NCBI GenBank assembly: GCA_024681795.1
Contig: JAILAD010000020.1
Location: 62,001-126,000, forward strand
Direction of reading: 5' to 3'
DNA length: 64,000 nt
Source of the DNA: Lachnospiraceae bacterium
GTDB lineage: Bacteria > Bacillota > Clostridia > Lachnospirales > Lachnospiraceae
A program made the translations under genes and the position numbers. Shown piece by piece: positions 59,920-64,000 of this stretch (positions within the stretch are counted from its first letter, which is position 1; each line of letters starts with the position of its first letter). The notes under the pieces are model-generated. The model was not told where the DNA came from. It saw nothing but the letters and a program-made list of their open reading frames with translations, and did no database searches.

Positions 59920-60246
59920 AATCCGGACGAATTTGAAAGCCCTTTCAACTCATTTGTCAAGAAGGAACGGAAAAATAAAATTATTAAATTTGACAAAAGG
60001 TACTTGCGAAAAAAACGTTTGGGTAAAAACAGAGAAAAAATCGCAAAAATGTTGTGCATTTTCTACAGTTTTGCCATATAAACCTTGTGAAATATGGTTT
60101 AAAAAGTAGAAAATACCCGCCAACCTTTGACTTTTAGGGGTTTTTGAATTAAAATCTCTTTAGTTTATGGGGGAAACCATAAATTTGTTAATTTTTTATC
60201 GAGATATATTCTATGACACCTAAGTGAAAGGAAGGAGTTTGGAATC
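59920..60246 (+). promoter_or_regulatory. Structured upstream region and promoter of the DUF6465-like gene
   Basis: A promoter TTGACT (60127-60132), 17-nt spacer, TAAAAT (60150-60155). The transcript would start near 60162 and open with a hairpin (TTTATGG/CCATAAA about 60165-60184). Further upstream, ATTTTCTAC (60058-60066) pairs with GTAGAAAAT (60106-60114) around an inner GCCATAT/ATATGGT pair, a nested dyad lying outside the transcript that could be a protein site or a terminator-like element without T run. No gene is seen in the stretch. Confidence 0.65.
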
Positions 60247-60723
60247 ATGGCAGACGAGAAGAAAACAGCAGTTGTTAAACCGATTGCAAAGGCAGCAGTA
60301 AAGGTTGAAGCAGCTAAGGAAGAGAAGAAAGAGGCAGCAGCTAAAGAAGTTGCAGCACCTGCAAAGAAGGCCGCAGCTCCCAAGAAAGCAGCACCTGCGA
60401 AGAAGGCAGAAGCTCCTAAGAAAGCAGAAGCTCCTAAGAAAGCAGCACCTGCAAAGAAGGCAGAAGCTCCTAAGAAAGCAGCACCTGCAAAGAAGGCAGC
60501 AGCTCCCAAGAAGGCAGAAGCTCCCAAGAATACCGTTTATGTACAGTATGCTGAAAAATCCTACAGCAATGATGACCTTGTAAAGATTGCAAAGGATGTT
60601 TGGGTATATGACTTAAAGCAGAAGGCAGAGGATTTCAAGTCTGTTGATATTTATGTAAAACCTTTCGAAAACGTTGCTTACTATGTAATTAACGGAACCG
60701 AAACCGGAAGCTTCACAATTTAA
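60247..60723 (+). CDS. Lys/Ala/Pro-repeat protein with DUF6465-like C-terminus
   Basis: A 158-residue basic protein. Residues 1-95 are almost only Lys, Ala, Pro and Glu, with the unit PKKAEA / PAKKAA repeated about ten times, like histone H1 tails. Residues 96-158 (VYVQYAEKSYSNDDLVKIAKDVWVY ... VDIYVKPFENVAYYVINGTETGSF) form a compact alpha/beta domain that resembles DUF6465 of Lachnospiraceae. The tail suggests nucleic-acid binding, possibly nucleoid-associated; this is inference. Strong GAAGGAG site, good promoter and terminator, so probably well expressed as a single gene. Confidence 0.8.
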   Translation: MADEKKTAVVKPIAKAAVKVEAAKEEKKEAAAKEVAAPAKKAAAPKKAAPAKKAEAPKKAEAPKKAAPAKKAEAPKKAAPAKKAAAPKKAEAPKNTVYVQYAEKSYSNDDLVKIAKDVWVYDLKQKAEDFKSVDIYVKPFENVAYYVINGTETGSFTI

Positions 60724-60755
60724 TCCGAAATATAATATTGAAATAGAAATAACAG

Positions 60756-60782
60756 AACCCACCCGGGAACGGGTGGGTTTTT
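60756..60782 (+). terminator. Terminator of the DUF6465-like gene
   Basis: AACCCACCCG pairs with CGGGTGGGTT over GGAA, followed by T run to 60782. Confidence 0.92.
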
Positions 60783-60804
60783 GTGTGATGTTCCCGGTTT
60801 TCCC

Positions 60805-60892
60805 GGGGACAGTCCCCACGGTGCACGAAAGGGACAGTCCCCATGGCGCACACAAGGGACAGTCCCCGCTGTGCACACAAGGGACAGTCCCC
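60805..60892. repeat. GGGGACAGTCCCC array, four copies
   Basis: Copies start at 60805, 60831, 60856 and 60881 (26, 25, 25 nt). Linkers contain GTGCAC/GCGCAC words. The array ends 15 nt before the hrcA promoter. Confidence 0.93.
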
Positions 60893-60906
60893 GTGCGAAA
60901 AAAGTG

Positions 60907-60976
60907 TTGACATTTACTGCGGGTGGTGGTAGATTATGTTTTGAAGATATTAGCACTCTAATCGAATGAGTGCTAA
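60907..60976 (+). promoter_or_regulatory. hrcA promoter and CIRCE operator
   Basis: TTGACA (60907-60912) and TAGATT (60930-60935) at 17 nt, followed by a perfect CIRCE: TTAGCACTC (60950-60958), 9 nt, GAGTGCTAA (60968-60976). This is the HrcA-binding operator, located just downstream of transcription start. Confidence 0.97.
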
Positions 60977-60999
60977 CAAAAGAAAAGGAGGTCGGTTTC

Positions 61000-62040
61000 T
61001 TGGAGCAGCTGGATGAAAGAAAAATGAAGATTCTGCAAGCAATTATCCGGAACTATTTGGAAACCGGCGAACCTGTAGGATCGAGAACCATTTCGAAGTA
61101 TACGGATTTAAATTTGAGTTCCGCGACAATTCGAAATGAAATGTCCGATCTGGAAGAAATGGGCTACATTGTACAGCCTCACACTTCCGCCGGAAGAATC
61201 CCCACCGACAGAGGCTATCGGTTATACGTTGACAGTATGATGGAAGAAAATGCCAGACAGGTGGAAGAGTTAAAAGAAATGCTCGTTGAGAAGGATGAAA
61301 AAATGGATCATCTTCTCAAGCAGGTAGCAAAGGTGCTGGCGGTAAATACGAACTATGCGACGATGGTTACGGCACCCCGTACCAGCGGAAACAAAGTAAA
61401 ATTTATCCAGCTCTCCAGAGTCAGTGACGAGCAGATTCTCGTGGTGGTAGTTGCCGAAGGAAATATTATTAAGAATACGATTATTTCCGTAAGCGAACCG
61501 ATTGATGACGAGACAATGTTAAAACTGAACATTCTTTTGAATACCAGTTTAAACGGACTCGCAATTGATGAAATCAATCTGGCGCTGATTTCCAAAATGA
61601 AAACACAGGCCGGCGAGTACGGAGCATTCATCGGAGACGTTATTGACGCGGTAGCGGAAACCATTAAGGATGACGACGACTTGGAAGTTTATACGTCCGG
61701 TGCGAACAACATTTTCAAGTATCCGGAACTTGCCAATGAGGAAAATGCGAGCGGTTTAATCAATGCTTTCGAGGAAAAACAGATTCTGGCACAGCTTGCG
61801 GAATACAATTCGGACGAATCCGAAACGAAAAACGGAATTCGGGTTTATATCGGAGAAGAATCTCCGATTTCCGGAATAAAGGATTGCAGTATCGTAACGG
61901 CAAGTTATGAATTCGGGGACGGAATGAAGGGAACCATCGGAATCATCGGACCGAAACGTATGGATTACGAAAAAGTCGTGGGAACCCTGCAGACAATTAA
62001 AGGTCAGCTGGATGCGATGTATTCGGAGGATAAAAAATAG
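61000..62040 (+). CDS. hrcA: Heat-inducible repressor HrcA
   Basis: A 346-residue repressor. TTG 61000 has AAGGAGG (60985-60991) at 8 nt; the longer frame from GTG 60970 would begin inside the CIRCE and is rejected. N-terminal winged helix with ETGEPVGSRTISKY and LSSATIRNEMSDLEEMGY; SAGRIPTDRGYR follows. It binds CIRCE and is kept active by GroEL. First gene of hrcA-grpE-dnaK, so it represses its own operon. Confidence 0.96.
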   Translation: MEQLDERKMKILQAIIRNYLETGEPVGSRTISKYTDLNLSSATIRNEMSDLEEMGYIVQPHTSAGRIPTDRGYRLYVDSMMEENARQVEELKEMLVEKDEKMDHLLKQVAKVLAVNTNYATMVTAPRTSGNKVKFIQLSRVSDEQILVVVVAEGNIIKNTIISVSEPIDDETMLKLNILLNTSLNGLAIDEINLALISKMKTQAGEYGAFIGDVIDAVAETIKDDDDLEVYTSGANNIFKYPELANEENASGLINAFEEKQILAQLAEYNSDESETKNGIRVYIGEESPISGIKDCSIVTASYEFGDGMKGTIGIIGPKRMDYEKVVGTLQTIKGQLDAMYSEDKK

Positions 62041-62067
62041 AGGAAAATTAGTAAGGGGATGTTTTTT

Positions 62068-62784
62068 ATGGCATCAAAAAAGAAAAAGAATAAAGGAAAA
62101 AATCAAATGGATGAAGTGAATATGAAAGAAAATTCCCTGGATGAGGAGAAGGCTGAAGAGAAAGCAGAAAATACCGAAGCGGTAAATTCTTCCGATACGG
62201 AAAATAAAGAGACCGCGGAAAAAGCAGCCGGAGAAAAAGCAGACGCTGAAACGGCTGAACCCGATGCGGAGGGAAAAGAAACGGAAGAAACGGAGTCCGA
62301 CGCAAAGGAAGAGGAAGGCGAATCCGAAGGAGAGAAGGAAGCGAAAGACCCGAAGCAGGCAAGAATCGAGGAACTCGAAGATATGGTAAAACGCCAGCTT
62401 GCCGAATTCGATAACTTCCGGAAGAGAAGCGACAAGGAAAAGGAAACTATGTTTGAAGCTGGTGCAAAGAGCGTAATTGAAAAGCTGCTTCCGGTGGTCG
62501 ACAATTTTGAACGCGGACTTGCATCCATTCCGGAGGAGGAACAGGGAACGCCCCATGCGGAAGGTATGATGATGATTTACAAGCAGCTGATGGGAGAGCT
62601 TGAGAAACTGGATGTAAAACCCATCGAATCGGTCGGAAAGGAGTTCAATCCCGATCTTCACAACGCGGTCATGCAGTGTGAGAGCGACGAATACGAAAGC
62701 GGAATCATCGCACAGGAACTTCAGAAAGGGTACACGTACCGAGACAGCGTAATCCGTCATTCCATGGTAGCCGTGGTATCCTAG
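62068..62784 (+). CDS. grpE: Nucleotide exchange factor GrpE
   Basis: A 238-residue protein. ATG 62068 is 9 nt after AAGGGG; the ATG at 62059 abuts it. The first 95 residues are Glu/Lys/Ala-rich and disordered, unusually long for GrpE; the coiled coil (KRQLAEFDNFRKRSDKEKE) and the beta-wing with FNPDLHNAVMQ are typical. It releases ADP from DnaK. Located between hrcA and dnaK. Confidence 0.95.
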   Translation: MASKKKKNKGKNQMDEVNMKENSLDEEKAEEKAENTEAVNSSDTENKETAEKAAGEKADAETAEPDAEGKETEETESDAKEEEGESEGEKEAKDPKQARIEELEDMVKRQLAEFDNFRKRSDKEKETMFEAGAKSVIEKLLPVVDNFERGLASIPEEEQGTPHAEGMMMIYKQLMGELEKLDVKPIESVGKEFNPDLHNAVMQCESDEYESGIIAQELQKGYTYRDSVIRHSMVAVVS

Positions 62785-62894
62785 CGGCCGGGATTTTTTG
62801 AAATACAAATTTGCGATAAAAACACTTATGACGGAAACAAATCGGAAAATACTCGGATAAGAGTTTTTCATAAATCAGTAATGAACATATTTAA

Positions 62895-64000
<1,106 letters not shown>

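Noticed and set aside
60165..60527. Ala/Gly/Phe-rich frame opposite the DUF6465-like gene
   Set aside because: It is a reverse reading of the PKKA repeats; it overlaps the promoter and has no ribosome binding site.
60970..60999. Upstream GTG start for hrcA
   Set aside because: It lies inside the CIRCE operator and has no ribosome binding site; TTG 61000 has a strong one and fits HrcA family N-termini.
62074..62871. 265-residue hydrophobic frame on the minus strand across grpE
   Set aside because: It is a shadow of the Glu/Lys-rich grpE start, producing Phe/Leu/Ser strings; no start signal.

Overview
The window looks like chromosomal DNA of an anaerobic, low-to-mid GC Firmicute of the Clostridia, most likely a Lachnospiraceae member. 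The pointers are strong AAAGGAGG-type ribosome binding sites with occasional TTG/GTG starts, a CIRCE-hrcA-grpE-dnaK locus, oxygen-sensitive enzymes (an NrdG-type radical SAM activase, a PflX-like radical SAM protein, BadF/HgdB-type dehydratase proteins), a DUF6465-like Lys/Ala/Pro protein and an FN3-rich secreted protein. This placement rests on gene content and style; no rRNA or tRNA gene was seen.

Layout. 1-4.1 kb: start of a LytTR-type response regulator (cut by the window edge), diverging from a large secreted repeat/FN3 protein. 4.2-7.05 kb: a sulfur unit, metY-cysK, behind a leader that encodes a 35-residue peptide with adjacent Cys codons and carries a mutually exclusive antiterminator/terminator pair. 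7.05-11.75 kb: a zinc-uptake operon (substrate-binding lipoprotein, permease, lipoprotein, PAP2 phosphatase, Fur/Zur regulator, ATPase) behind a promoter flanked by two Zur/Fur-like operators, then metF. 12.7-18.8 kb: GH13 glycosidase, PucR/CdaR-type regulator, two radical SAM proteins, VWA protein. 19-24.2 kb: LUD protein, SDR, Lsa-like ABC-F protein with a long leader, soluble PAS-PAS chemoreceptor. 24.4-30.1 kb: a two-piece BadF/HgdB system with a small unknown protein and a winged-helix response regulator.

30.2-41.8 kb is the accessory-looking part. It holds a small secreted peptide, a possible HEPN-like protein, a NUDIX hydrolase, two unrecognised proteins, a protein that reads as a sigma-70 region-2-like domain joined to a WYL domain, an SPFH protein, a divergent NAD-kinase-like protein and an NrtR-like NUDIX/winged-helix protein, then DUF1538-PII-PII. 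Its gaps are full of a GGGGACAGTCCCC palindrome, usually in twos to fives at about 24-26 nt spacing. About 31 copies occur in the window.

41.9-64 kb returns to housekeeping and carbohydrate genes: lysA, a YiiX-like papain-fold protein, hflKC, class II fba, a zinc-ribbon/PEGA-like protein, the MoxR-DUF58-transglutaminase trio, cyclophilin, pgeF, cellobiose 2-epimerase plus GH1, a HAD phosphatase, a zinc-ribbon membrane protein, an aminotransferase, the DUF6465-like protein, and hrcA-grpE-dnaK, with dnaK cut by the right edge.

The strongest candidates for something undescribed are the cysteine leader of metY-cysK, the sigma-like/WYL fusion with the adjoining SPFH/NAD-kinase-like/NrtR cluster, and the regularly spaced palindrome family.
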